Assembly (NCBI GenBank): GCA_029706075.1
Contig: JAINUG010000130.1
Coordinates: 2,584,383 to 2,648,382 of the forward strand
Direction: 5' to 3'
From: Aldrovandia affinis
Lineage: Eukaryota; Chordata; Actinopteri; Notacanthiformes; Halosauridae
DNA length: 64,000 nt
This document shows, piece by piece, positions 46,396 to 57,789 of this stretch (position 1 is the stretch's first letter; every line of letters starts with the position of its first letter). The position numbers and the translations under genes were made by a program. The notes beneath the pieces are model-generated. The model saw only the letters and a program-made list of their open reading frames with translations. It ran no database searches and was not told the origin of the DNA.

Positions 46396-47029
46396 TCACA
46401 CCAGATGCAATGTCACTGGTTCTTTGGCTCAACACTGGTTCTGGTTTGTTGAAATCTAAACACTGATTGGTAGAATTGCGTGGAGTGTGATGAAAGATAT
46501 TCTCAAGTAAAAGTAAAAATGCTGGCATTTAAAAATACTCAAAAAAGTACTGTTTCTGGAAAAACTACTCAAGTGCTGGAATGAGTGATCGTAATGTGTT
46601 ACTTACGCCTCTGCCTCATTACATTCCAACATGAAAGGCCCAGTCAGTTATGACGGTGACATCTCTGAGACCTTTGTGATACATCATTTTGTCAGGCAAG
46701 GTACGTCCTAGACCCTACTCTCTTTGGGATCGTATTTGCTGTGCACCTGCCTTCACCGCATCCACAGATGTTGTTTACCTGCAAACCCTGAAGTGATCCT
46801 GAAGGCCACCCAGGTGCAGACCATTGTCCCTTTAGACAGAAGGAGGCCGAAGACAGACCACTGCTGTGCACAGGCTCTGGCTACACACCGAACGCTGAAG
46901 TTAAACTTCTTTACAGTGGTGTTGTGATCTTTCATCACACTCCACGCAATTCTACCAATCAGTGTTTGGATTTCAACAAACCAGAACCAGTGTTGAGCCA
47001 AAGAACCAGTGACATTGCATCTGGTGTGA
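46396..47029. mobile_element. near-perfect 103-bp inverted repeat with 428-bp centre
   Basis: Arms 46396-46498 and 46927-47029 are reverse complements with about one mismatch. They read from TCACACCAGATGCAATGTCA to GTGTGATGAAAGAT. The centre has TACTCAAAAAAGTACTG and ACTACTCAAGTGCTGG near 46540, a style of sequence seen near hAT ends, and no long frame. It could be a fold-back element or a recent local inverted duplication. No target duplication was identified. Confidence 0.85.
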
Positions 47030-48885
47030 CACAACATGGTGACATAACATGATACAGAATTGCATACTACAGATCATTCAAATTAAACTAGATTGAAATG
47101 CACCTTAGACACACACACACACACACACATAATAAGTAACATGTGGCCCATTATTCATTATATGAATGTATAAATATATATTTGTTCCAGGACTTGTGTA
47201 TGTATTTACTGTATTAAGCATGTAACCCCCTATTTTGTGCATTCACGCCTATTTGGACATACCTAAATATGACAATGTATAGCTCAAGTACTGTGATGGC
47301 CACATGCCTACATTTGGTATCATTTGAAAGGAAACACATTGTAGTTTAGAGCGCTGTGCTCATATAGTGCAACACATCCCAAATGACCGAAGATCAAACA
47401 TACAATAAAGTAGGCTTTTATAGTGTTCTTTTCTTGTGTAGTATCTCATGTTTGAAAAGCAATAAATGAGTCGCATTTCATGATATACCTGTGGATTTTT
47501 GTGTGTATCTTGTCCAATATGTCGACTAAATCTGTACGAACAGACTTCTAGACCCAAGGACTCATGAACTAGAGGCCCTTTAGTAGTGGTCACCGGTGGT
47601 CTCCAAGTGTCCCAAAACCTATCCAAGGTGGCCAAATTGGCTCAAAGATTTCTATTCAATTCTGTTACACTGGAAGACATACTAAAACATTTTGATGACT
47701 CTAAAACCCGTTTCTGTCACCCAAACCATTATGGATCATTATTTTGCTCATAAAACAGATACTAATGTGATAGATCAAAGTGTCTCCAAGTGGCCCAATT
47801 CACTTCTGTGACACTGAGAATCACACTACATGTTGTCGCATATGAGACACACACCAAATTAACAACAACCGAAGGTTTTTTTTCCAATGGTAAAAAAGTT
47901 ACCAACAGGCATTTACTAACAACTTTTTCAAAAAAGAAAAGCTGCTTTCAAAATTAGCTAAATAAATAAAATCCATCAAAATATTGCACCAATATAAATG
48001 ATATATAATTAATTCAATATATATATAATTCAATCGTGTGCATATTCATTAGCATCACAATGTGCACATAGTAAATCTGTATGTGCACATTGACCTTCAT
48101 CATAGTAAATGCAAACCAAACCTTTTATTGTTGTAAAGCATAACCCATTGGCTAGAACCATAGACAATTTCAGCATATATGGAGGGACTTCGAGACTTCA
48201 CCAAAGGAGCAGCTATTCTCCTAGAGTACCCTGCCTTGAATCGGGACAGAATCCCGTTTTACAACATCGCAGTTAACATGAATTGCATACATTGTTCAAA
48301 AGACGATATTCCAAACGATCCTTGAATATAACACATGTCCATATTTTTAGTACATTTATCCATCATATTTAAAGGAGAGCGTGCGATGTAACGTATTGGA
48401 TTCATCAAAATTAAAGTGAATACATCTAAGGTCAAATATGTATAATTGCTCTAGACCTGACATGTTCTAGTAGCATAAAATAGGCATAACATTACATTTG
48501 GCATTAGTATGACAACATAGTGGATAAGACATACATTTTTAGTCCTACACACTAGTGTAACCAGTGTGACACAAGTCAGGACCTGTACTTTCTCAGAACT
48601 TTGTTGCTCAGCAACCACATCTTGGCAGAAGGTGAAGCAAGTTCATGAAATATACCATCTAGTTCTACCTTTTATCAGCATTTCAGCGCTTATCATAGCA
48701 CAGAATAACAAGATATTAGCTAATTTACCTTAAGAAATTCAACAAAACTAGCAAGCAAACAAAAAGTCACCAAAATGATGAAGGGAGAGATCATGATAAA
48801 TGTAAATGGTAATTTTTCTCAATTATGATTCAGAACCCTATATAAAAATATAATCAAGGGAGAGTGAGTGAGTAGGAGCAATATA
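47030..48885. other. unique AT-rich sequence
   Basis: (AC)n lies at 47109-47130. GGTATCATTTGAAAGGAAAC near 47320 looks repeat-like but I cannot name a family. No gene recognised. Confidence 0.3.
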
Positions 48886-49119
48886 CAGAGGGTAGACAAT
48901 TAATGTAAACACCAAATGAAAAAGGACTTGCATTTTGAAGTAATTAAATCACTATTAAAATGGGGTCTACACATATGTTTCATATTAATGTCAATACTAA
49001 TTACCAATATGTTTCTGCTATAAAATGTGTTTTAAAATCAATACCTTAATATGTGTCAAGGGGAACAATGCTGAAAATCATGATGGCATACACCAAACTG
49101 CATCAGGAAAGAGGAACAG

Positions 49120-50503
49120 CGATAGATTAAACTCACCAACAGGGATAGATGTACACATAACAGATAGTTGTTAAATATCACCAAAAAACTGCCTCAAAAA
49201 TGATCACAGAACTGAATCTGCACCTCCGTGACCCAGTCTCAACAAAAACTGTACCTCATGAGCTTCACAAAGCTGATATTCATGGTCGGACTGCCATTCA
49301 GAAACCACTTGTAACCAAGGCTAATGTGCAGCAATTTATAACCTGATGTGATGAGCACAAAACTTGGATTTAGTAAATAATATGGTCTGATGAGTTGTCT
49401 TTTTACTGTCTTTCCTACATCTGAATGTGTTTGTGTTTTGACATAGCCAAAGGAAGCCTTCAACCCCCATCACCTGCTCCCAACAGTTGAACAGTGGTGT
49501 GTCTGTTAGGTTATAGGAAGCTATGTCGTGGGAGTCATTGGGTCTGATTATTACTCTGCATGGTATAATTATGGCTAAGGAATACAAAGCTATTTTAGGC
49601 AACCAGGTGCACCCTATGCTGCAGGCATTGTTTCCTCAAGATGTTCCCATATTCCAAGGTGATAACGCCCACTTACACACTGCTATTCAAGAGTGATTTG
49701 TATGTGAACACCAGGATGAAGTCAAACACCTTCCATGGCAACCCAAATCACCAGATCTAAGCATCATTGAACCTTTGTGGGAAGTTCTGGAACATAGCGT
49801 GCAGAGTAGATTTCCACTACCTTTATCTGTCAAAGAACTCAAGCTTTCTTTCTTGAAATAATTTCCCAATATCACACTAGAAACACATTTACATTTATAT
49901 TTTAGCATTTAGCAGACGCTCCTATCCAGAGCGACTTACAAGATGTGCATAAATACATGGTAGGAACAATCATAGTACGCACAAGAGATCAGTGCAGTAA
50001 TACAGCGATAGACATCATTGCCAGCAGCTGCGTGGCATACCTGTAACTCTGGGAAGGAAAAGGTTTTTTAAATTTATTTTTATTTTTTTATATTAAGTGG
50101 AGTAAGCAGGGGTATACAGTGTTGAACAAGTAGGCAGTGGTGATGGCAATTAGCTAGATGTACAGAGTTCAGTGGTAGTGGAGTCTGAAAAGGTGGGTTT
50201 TGAGTCTCTTGCGGAAGATCGTTCCACCAGCGAGGGGTCAGGACAGAGAAGAGACAAGACCGTGAGGAGCGGCTGCCAGGCGCCCGGAGGGATGGGGCAG
50301 TCAGTTTGCCAGAGGAGGCGGAGCGGAGGGGTCTGGCTGGGGTGTAGGGAGTGATGAGTGACTGGAGGTATGGGGGAGCAGTACCTCTAGCCGCTTAAAA
50401 AGCAAGCACCAGTGATTTGAATACAGTTCAAAGCTTGTATGACAGCATTACAAGAAGGCTTGAATCTGTTCTGAAGGCAAAGGGTGGCCCGACTTCTTAT
50501 TAG
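49120..50503 (+). pseudogene. Tc1-type transposase, split by an L2 LINE
   Basis: Decayed frames on the plus strand read ITELNLHLRDPVSTKTVLHE and HGRTAIQKPLVTKANVQQF (DNA-binding linker), WSDELSF (first aspartate, about 49385), DNAHLHTAIQE (second aspartate, about 49664), then SPDLSIIEPLWEVLEHSVQ with the third acidic residue. The frame runs to FPNITLE at about 49880. There a 537-bp L2 fragment interrupts it. The gene resumes at 50421 with VQSLYDSITRRLESVLKAKG and stops at 50501-50503 (TAG). Many in-frame stops precede this. The continuation across the LINE proves that the LINE arrived later. Confidence 0.87.
49884..50420 (-). mobile_element. 3' end of an L2-clade LINE inside the transposase
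   Basis: On the minus strand the coding end reads LKSLVLAF, then ASSGKLTAPSLRAPGSRSS-type sequence as in the 38900 copy. An untranslated region follows, then the tail TAAGTCGCTCTGGATAGGAG with CGTCTGCTAAATGC and TATAAATGTAAATG at the 3' end. It is 5'-truncated at almost the same point as the copy at 38900. No clean target duplication is visible, as is usual for this clade. Confidence 0.9.
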
Positions 50504-50689
50504 TTAAAGGAGCACTCTGACCAAAATCTTTCATTTCATGATGTACTACTTACGATGCGTGTTCTTGATCCATCGACATGGCGCTGTTAATACATGGCGA
50601 CGTTTTGCATTTATGTCCATCTCTCTGTTTACTGTGAGTGTGCAAATGGCAAATAACTCACCAAGATCATACAGACCAACTGTAAATTC

Positions 50690-52000
50690 TCTATGTGAGA
50701 ATGCTGTTCGTGGACTACAGCTCAGCGTTCAACACCATAATACCCTCCAGGCTCAACACCAAGCTCTGGGACCTGAGGCTGAACCCCAGCCTCTGCGGCT
50801 GGATCCTGAACTTCCTGTCGGACCGGCGCCAGGTGGTGAGGATGGGCCCCATCACCTCCGCCCCTCTGACCCTCAACACCGGGGCCCCCCAGGGTTGCGT
50901 CCTGAGCCCTCTCCTCTACTCCCTGTACACCCACGACTGCGTGGCCACGCACAGCTCCACCAGGGTGATCAAGTTCGCCGATGACACAACGGTGATAGGC
51001 CTGATCACGGACAATGATGAGACAGCCTACAGGAGAGAGGTCAGCAACCTGGCACAATGGTGTCAGGAGAACAACCTCTCTCTCAACGTTGATAAGACCA
51101 AGGAGCTCATCGTGGACTACAGGAAGGGAGAGAGAGGCAGGAGCCCCTCACCATCGGCGGGTCCACTGTGGAGCGGGTCAGTGACTTCAGGTTCCTCGGT
51201 GTCCACATCACTGAGGACCTGTCCTGGTCCGCCCACACTGGCCATGTAGTCAAGAAGGCACAACAACGCCTCTTCTACCTCAGGCGGCTGAAAAAGTTCG
51301 GAATGGGGCCCAAGATCCTGCGGGCCTTCTACAGAGGCACTACTGAGAGTATCCTGACCGGCAACATCACCGCGTGGTACGGAAACTGCTCAGGCCTCAA
51401 CCGCAAGGCACTGCAGAGGGTGGTGCAGTCCGCTCAACACATCAGCGGAGGCACGCCTCCCCTCCATCCAGGAACTGTACAGCAGCCGATGTGCCAGCAG
51501 AGCCCACAGCATCATCAAAGACCCCAGCCACCCCAACCACAGCGTATTCCAGCTGCTACCGTCAGGCAAACGGTACCGCAGTCTCCAGGCCAGGACCAGT
51601 AGGCTCAGAGACAGCTTCTTCCACCAAGCTGTCAGGCTACTGAACTCTGGCCACTAGCCTAGCTAGCCAACTGCCATTTTGCACATCCAGGTGGACTGAG
51701 CACAGACACACCTGCACAGACTCAATCGCACACGCCCGCGCACACACACACACACACTCACACTACTCACTCCCGCACTGTGCCTTGTGACCCTAGTCCA
51801 CTTGCTGCTACTTAAAATTATTTTGTTACCTTATATTTTATTTATTTATCTATTCTATTTCTATTTTGTTTACAAAGTGTGATATTCTGTGTGTATTCTG
51901 ATGCTGCGATGTTGAGGGGCCTGGCCCAAGATTTTTACTCTGGTGTACGTAGTATCACAGATGTAACAATAAAGAAATCTGAATCTGAATCTGAATCTAA
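50690..52000 (+). mobile_element. 5'-truncated Rex1-like LINE with GAATCT tail
   Basis: The element runs from the truncated reverse transcriptase through a 3' untranslated region of about 340 bp (with (AC)n near 51743) to the tail TAACAATAAAGAAATCTGAA with repeated TCTGAA units, ending near 52000. Self-similar GAATCT tails fit the CR1/Rex1 group. Family naming is from memory of the protein signature. Confidence 0.85.
50695..51657 (+). pseudogene. CR1/Rex1-like LINE reverse transcriptase, C-terminal part, frameshifted
   Basis: The fragment starts inside the palm domain at [12 protein letters not shown], holds [13 protein letters not shown] and the catalytic motif [10 protein letters not shown] (about 50975), then [21 protein letters not shown] frameshift near 51140-51150 moves the reading to the frame of [31 protein letters not shown] and KALQRVVQSAQHISGG. 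A second near 51460 leads to ELYSSRCASRAHSIIKDPSH, LLPSGKRYRSLQARTSRLRD and the end HQAVRLLNSGH with stop TAG at 51655-51657. Only the thumb and the 3' half of the palm remain; the endonuclease and the start of reverse transcriptase are missing. It is much more GC-rich than its surroundings, as is common in such LINE frames. Confidence 0.93.
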
Positions 52001-52665
52001 TTTGTGTTGTTTGGCTCAGCTAGCTCTGATGTGAAAGGCTGGGCTCTGAATGATGGTTTTCTAATATAAACGAGAAAAGGCTATCGAAACCAGCCTGACT
52101 GGATGGCCAGATTTGGAAAAAGCGTTAATAATGTTTAGTAATGTAGCCTGTCATAATGTTGTTATCTTTCAACCTAACTTAGCTAGATAGCTAGTTATTA
52201 AAAACTCAATGACACAAAGTTAATGTTAAAATGTCATTTAGCACATTTTCTCTCACTATCAAAAAGTTTGTTTTTGTCTCCTTGCTTGCTGCCAAGAACA
52301 CTTGCTGTTTATTATTTATTGCTTAAGCAATACATACCTACCAGGCCAATATTAATCTTTATTTAATTCTCATTATGTCAATGCATGGCCAAATAAATAC
52401 TTTAGAAGTTAGTCTGGATTATTTTGGTGTGTAGTTCGTCTTTGTAAATTATTTGACAATTGACTCCCATTATATTTGCAATTTGGATGCCCTCGGCTCA
52501 CAGAGAACGGACATAAGCGCAAAGGCATCAACAATGCTATGTGGATGGATCAACAAGCCATATAGTGAATAGTACATCAATAAATTATTGATTTTGGTCG
52601 GAGTGCTCCTTCAATAAAAATTCTGAAATAGTTTAGGGTTTCCATTATTTTGTCTACAATCTGTA

Positions 52666-54320
52666 CATATAGCTCCAACATAACCCATACAGCAACCAAT
52701 ATGCCGTATGATTTGTCTTTACATTCGATACCAGGTAATACTTTTATTGTTATTACCTAACCTAAGGCGAGACACGGCAGGCAAAAATGTCATGTCCACT
52801 CGTCAATTTTCAAATTTTGGGTTATTTTCCTTCTATAACATGTCTTCTTTAACACTGATATCATAAAAATGGCAAAACCGCACATAAATATGTTTATTTT
52901 ACTATACTTCCTCTACTTACATCCACAAATGTATCCTAACTTTGTTCAACAGAATACTTGAATTCCTCTGCTAACCTGCCAAATGGTGAGCACATTCAGT
53001 CTGAACTGGAGCCAAAGTACCACTTTTAAAAGCATTGTGTGATGGAAAGCATTCACTTTAATCTCTTATAAAAAGTTATTTTTTTGTCTGGGATCACACA
53101 TTCCTGATACAGACCATTCCCCAGGCTCCCGTTCCCCCCGTGTCCTATTTTCACTCATGTCTCCTTCCATGTAGATGTGTCTTAGAAACCTACTCACCCA
53201 GGTTGGAAGACAAATCTTTTTCTAACAGAAACCCTAGAAAGCATCTCCCTGCACAGCATGTGGCAGGCTGCCTTTGAACATATTTTGGTACTGGATACCA
53301 CAAGTGTAAATGGTAAACGTTTAACACATTATTCACTATATCAGCCATAATAAAGCGGTGTAAGAATATTCCAATGACAGGTTCAAAAATAAAAAAGTGA
53401 AACTGCAGAACAGCCAAGGCCAATACTGTGCCTGTCTGATGAAAGTGCAGCTATGTGCAATGTTTTCCACTTTTTATCAGTACTTTTCAATTTTTTTGTA
53501 TTTATTATTATTTATTTGGCTGGGGGCAAGAATTTTTGATATTTTTATAACAGGTTTTCACCTAATGCTTTATCATAAATGTCAAAATACCTTGGGGGAT
53601 GTGATTTTTAAGATATGTGTTCTTTTGGATTCTCCCTCATCTCTGTCCACCATGGCACCAATCCTATTTCCCAATATCTGTATTCTGTATTACATGCACT
53701 AATATGTCATATATACAGATGAGGTCAATAAAATGTGATGTGAGTCAATAACGTTCCTGTGATTTCTGTCTATGGTTTCAGCCACCCATCCGTAAAGAAA
53801 AATGTAAACTATGATTTCAATTGATGTTTCGTTTTAAGAAGACATGCACCAAATACACAATTTTGGGGGTTTGGGCGGATCCAGAAACCATCACTAAATA
53901 TTCGGGTGAATATCAAATGCAATATTCCCAATATCCAATACTTAAAAAAAAAGAAGATAATAATTGCCTCTACCTGAAGTTCCTCTTTTTCCCACCACAA
54001 TGGTTCAGCTCTGCTTTGTAACAATAACCAGACAAAAAATATCAGTATGTACCAGCCATCAAACTTCTCACACTGTAAAACTGTGGTTGTAGGCATCATC
54101 AGTTGAACATGAAGTCTCACTGGCGTTAGGCTGTGTAGTGTACTCCCATGTGCATAAATCCCCTGTAAATGCCAGTGCTGTTGATTTGTCAAGGACCATG
54201 TTTGTGCATATAATTACAGTGCCTTACATATTTGGTACCATTCTGGCAGATAAAAACACAGGAAATTGATTTTGCAACTCGGTTCAAGTAGTTGTACCAA
54301 CCAGCTTCCTCCACAAAACT
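52666..54320. other. unique AT-rich sequence
   Basis: No elements or coding motifs recognised. A poly-A stretch of 10 lies near 53944. Confidence 0.35.
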
Positions 54321-54486
54321 ATGACTCTGGCTCTGTGGCTCAGTTGGTAGAGCACAGCGTTGGCAACGCTTAGATTGTGGGTTCAATCCCCACTGGGGCC
54401 ACATATACTGAAAATGTATGCATTCACCACTGTAAGTCGCTTTGGATAAAGGCGTCTGCTAAATGGCGTATATTATTATTATGACT
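54321..54486 (+). repeat. intact short SINE with L2-type tail
   Basis: ATGACT at 54321-54326 and 54481-54486 flanks it. The tRNA-like head has a near-perfect A box (TGGCTCAGTTGGTAGAGC) and B box (GGGTTCAATCCCC), and the end CACTGGGGCCAC pairs with the start. After a short linker the L2-type tail CGCTTTGGATAAAGGCGTCT and TATTATTATT follow. Only about 150 bp long. It probably descends from a real tRNA but is not a tRNA gene: the tail and flanking duplication show retroposition. Confidence 0.93.
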
Positions 54487-54837
54487 GCATTTCCATTACC
54501 ATCATCCTGCCAATGGCTGCGTGAATCGCTTTAGCTTGAGGGCTTTCAGTCCACTGCTGTTTTCAGGCAACACAGTTTAGCATTGTTGTTTCAGGCGCAT
54601 TACTTGTCTGTGTCTGAGCCACATATATGATTGATTGAAAAATATTTTGATTGCTGGTAATGCTAACTGTGGTTGATATGTCCTTGGCCAAACATGTTTT
54701 ACTCCTGAACGTTTCAGACATAGATGCTTTGGTAATGGTAATGTCGTATACTTCCAATCATGCTTGCCACCACTTGATCATTTAATGTCACAAATCATGC
54801 TAATTGCCTTACTGTGGAGCCTGCCTTGCAAGTGAGA

Positions 54838-55380
54838 ATTGAATAAAAAAGTATATTTCCTGAATTAGTACCCTTAACAGTCAAATGATCTTGTTTAAGG
54901 TTCAGCACTCTGAATATTGAACACAGGTGATATTATGTGTTAATATCCCTCAATTATCCTACGTGAAAATATATTTATTTGATTTAATTTAATAATTACT
55001 CGAATGCATGCCAAATATCAATTAAATCGCTAAATTATTTGATAGACAGAGCAGTCTGGTGGACGAACCTTTCTCAGAAATGTACAACTCAAAATTGAAT
55101 CAAAAGTAAGAACTGGTGTATTACAACATAAGTTACAACTTTCAGATGAAGGCAAAATATTCGTATGTATGTTCAACTACCTTAACAAATCCCAAATCCT
55201 AGACATGTAACATTCATGAAAGAGAAGAAATGTCAGAAAATTATATGAAACCAAGTTTGTCTCTCCCAAAATGCAAAACACATGCAGCCAGGAAATGAAA
55301 CAAAAACGAGCACCACAGTGTGAGGTGGGAACAGATCCCGCAATAAAGCAAGAATCTGTGGACTCCAGAACCAAAATAAA
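54838..55380 (+). repeat. local duplication block, copy 2
   Basis: Collinear with 42490-42671 plus 44239-44640 and lacking both the SINE and the Tc1 element between them. At the junction copy 2 has GCCAAATATCAATTAAATCG where copy 1 has CCAATTATCA, then the SINE, then ATTAAAACACC. It therefore keeps the pre-insertion state. It could be a segmental duplication or an unclassified transposon family. Confidence 0.75.
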
Positions 55381-55867
55381 CGGACCACTCCAGCCCTCAT
55401 CTCCTGTCATAAACTATCTCACCCAGCAGGGTCTAAGATGCAAGCCCTGATTGGATGGAGTTAGAGCACTGAGCTTATATAAGATCTGATAAAGTAACAT
55501 TTCCTAAAAGTAACTCTAGGTGATCGAAAGCAGGGCTAAGCAAAATTATATTATTATCAACATATTTGTTGTTTAAAGCCATTTTGAAGGAGACCAATAG
55601 GTTATGAGGTAATTCTACTTAGTTATTAAATACCTGTAAATGTAGGGAAATGTACTCCTGCATTCAAGAATAGAGGTGATGTTGGTAAACAATAATTACC
55701 AAGTCCAACTAGTAGTGAAATTTACATTTCAGGCAAAGAATATCTGCTGTGGCCTGGACAACGTGAATTACAACCTCAGAAGCCTCAACAGCCATGGGAT
55801 AAAGATGTTAAATTGATATTGTCAATTGATCATTATTGATTTAAAATTCAAACTCTGATATGGACAT
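55381..55867. other. unique sequence
   Basis: Nothing recognised. Confidence 0.3.
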
Positions 55868-56280
55868 GGTGTTCATTCTTTTCAAAAAAAAATTACAATT
55901 AATTTTTTACAGTTTTTCTCCCAATTTGGTTGCAAATTATACCCTCTATTTATCTCAATTCACCTCCCCCCACGAGTCCGCCGCCCGTGCTCCGGGTCGA
56001 GACACTCTTTCCGGGCCAATAGATCCGCCTCTTCTGAGACGGAACTCTACCACGGACGCCTTTTCCTGCTCCTTGACGGACTCGTGCCGGCTCACCCTCC
56101 CCCCTCCCCCGGAGGCGGACACTCAAATGCCGCCTCCGATCGGGGCTGACGACCTGGGCCGGTCTGGTGGAGACGTGGGTTTCGAACCGCATCCCTGACG
56201 GGCAGTGCACATCACACCGGACCAGCCAAGGTGTGGTGCATTAGACCGCTACGCTATCCGCCACCCAAAGGTGTTAATTC
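55868..56280 (-). repeat. full-length tRNA-derived SINE with imperfect 11-bp target duplication
   Basis: GGTGTTCATTC (55868-55878) and GGTGTTAATTC (56270-56280) flank it. On the minus strand the head reads GGTGGCGGATAGCGTAGCGG, then TCTAATGCACC (A-box region), and GGTTCGAAACCCACG (B box). The body has CGGAGGCGGCATTTGAGTG and GTCTCAGAAGAGGCGG, and the tail AACCAAATTGGGAGAAAAAC then an A-rich run. Same subfamily as 58368. Confidence 0.93.
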
Positions 56281-56472
56281 AGAGGTTCCTGTAAACCACA
56301 CTGGCCCAAAACACATAACTAAGTGCCCTGGTGTTCATTCAAGGAGTAATAAAACCCATATTTATGGGTGTTATATCAATCTGCATGTGAAGATGGAGAT
56401 GGGGATATAGGTCAGGACAGGCCACATGCTGTTTCCCTGGACAGAGCTACCCTGACAGCAAGAATCTTTCTT

Positions 56473-56806
56473 CTTTAAAAAAAACAACATTTATTTTTCC
56501 AATTTTACCCAATTGTTCTCCCAATTTGGTAGCCAATCACTCCCGCTGTGCTTAGTTCAGTCCCCTCCCTCGTAGTTCGCTGCCGTAGCCCTGTGAACGG
56601 CAGTGACAATGGCGAAGCGCTGTCTCCTCCGAGACGGCACTCGTCGTGCTGTCGACTGTAATTCCGGCACCCCAGAACCACTCCTGTGTGCAGCGAACTG
56701 TGTCGGCTTCCCTCCCCACTCCCTGGGGCGGACAGCCAATTGCCGCCCCGGTGGCACTCCCGGCCAGAGCCGACTCTGGCGCGACAGGGAATCGAACCCC
56801 TACTGA
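56473..56806 (-). repeat. 5'-truncated tRNA-derived SINE
   Basis: On the minus strand it begins at the B box (GGGGTTCGATTCCCTG) and continues GGCGGCAATTGGCTGTCC, CCCAGGGAGTGGGGAGGG, GTCTCGGAGGAGACAG and the tail TACCAAATTGGGAGAACAAT. Same subfamily as the copy at 1-255. It lies 200 bp from the SINE at 55868 in the same orientation. Confidence 0.9.
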
Positions 56807-57335
56807 AGTAGTCAATATACGATGTTCTTGCTGTGATATAATAATAATAATAATGAGGTCTTGTGTATTTCCTAATAACAATAATGATGATGAATGCTTT
56901 GATTCACCACTACTGTGTGCTTCACAGAGCAGTATGATGCCAAGGCTGTGTGAATATGATTGCCATTCCATCTGGCCTCTAGTGGAGAGCCGAACTCAAC
57001 TTTCACTCATCTCCAGCATAAGGGAATTTGTCAATGCCAGAACTGGATTTACTGCAGAGAGATTCTTTAGAATCTAATTATCCGTGTAAAGACCTTACGT
57101 CGCTGTCTTCACTGATTTCCATTGTGTGGCAGTCAGGACTCTTGATGGCAAGAAACTCCTTATCAGCAATGCTGGACTTATGGTGCAATAGACACCAGTC
57201 CTCTGTCCCATCTCACTGAATACCGTGGTCCTCAACGGAGTTGGGGATGGACTTTGATCTCGATGTTTTCTTTCTCCTCTATGTTATTTTCCTGATATGA
57301 GAAGCCTCTCAGGTATTCATGCATAGGTTTTATTT
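56807..57335. other. unique sequence, possibly regulatory
   Basis: (ATA)n lies at 56839-56855. 56930-57230 is non-repetitive with balanced composition; nothing coding recognised. Confidence 0.25.
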
Positions 57336-57789
57336 TTAAAAATCCACATCAAGGTCCAGATGTGCAGACACTTCTATATCTAAAGAATAGTCAACAAGAA
57401 TAATCACAACCTTTTTGTCAGGCACATCTGTTTTTCCTTCTTCTGTAACATCTGTTATTTCCTGGACAAAGTCTGACTGTCGATACTGTTTGCCGTTTAA
57501 ACTTGAGGACATTTTTTCATGCTGTCTTAAGTATTTGTATGCTATGTGATATAAACCATAGTAAGCCTGTGATATGCCTGGTTTGTCTGATGTGAACGGG
57601 ATCATTGACAGTCCATTGATAGATGGATGGACTGAGCCAGCGAAAGTCAGTCCATCCATCTAAGAGGAATTTTGTAACAATCAGCTGCAGTTCTTCGACA
57701 GTGGAGATTGTCTTTTGTTGTACACGTCCATCAGGTGGGGAGCATGGCATATTGATTTCACGTCTGAGGGTCAGGCGGGCCGATACCAA
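57336..57789 (-). other. two overlapping minus-strand open frames around a perfect hairpin
   Basis: Frames 57789-57517 (90 codons) and 57659-57336 (107 codons) overlap in different phases. The composition of the second (GKTDVPDKKVVIILVDYSLD near its end) is protein-like, but no family is recognised and there is no clear splice context. A perfect 16-bp inverted repeat (57620-57635 and 57647-57662, 11-nt loop) lies where one frame overlaps the other. It could be a decayed gene or transposon fragment, or chance. Confidence 0.25.

Larger units (their letters stand above)
50507..52611. mobile_element. long-inverted-repeat element containing a LINE
   Basis: The ends AAGGAGCACTCTGACCAAAA and, inverted, AAGGAGCACTCCGACCAAAA start imperfect inverted repeats of about 120 bp. 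Shared inner blocks include GATGTACTA, TTGATCCATC.ACAT and TTATGTCC. Without the LINE the element would be about 790 bp and non-coding, apart from TAGCTAGATAGCTAG-rich parts on the right. Flanks are TTAA on the left and TCAA on the right, so a TTAA target duplication is possible but not certain. The superfamily is undetermined. Confidence 0.82.
48886..52663 (+). mobile_element. Tc1-like transposon enlarged by nested insertions
   Basis: TA precedes the left end (48884-48885) and follows the right end (52664-52665). Left terminus CAGAGGGTAGACAATTAATG and right terminus, inverted, CAGATTGTAGACAAAATAAT correspond base for base over most of their length. Removing the two insertions (49884-50420 and 50507-52611) leaves about 1.1 kb, reasonable for a decayed Tc1 element. 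The transposase relic reads left to right. Confidence 0.88.

Noticed and set aside
50538-51057. Frames of 148 and 111 codons around the LINE
   Set aside because: Out-of-frame readings of the GC-rich Rex1-like reverse transcriptase.
54329-54402. A tRNA gene at the SINE head, with good A and B boxes
   Set aside because: It is followed directly by an L2-type tail and flanked by a short target duplication, and the same head recurs at 42672 and 23105. It is a SINE, not a functional tRNA gene.
56552-57077. Open frames of 139 and 143 codons on opposite strands
   Set aside because: Both are created by the GC-rich SINE at 56473-56806.
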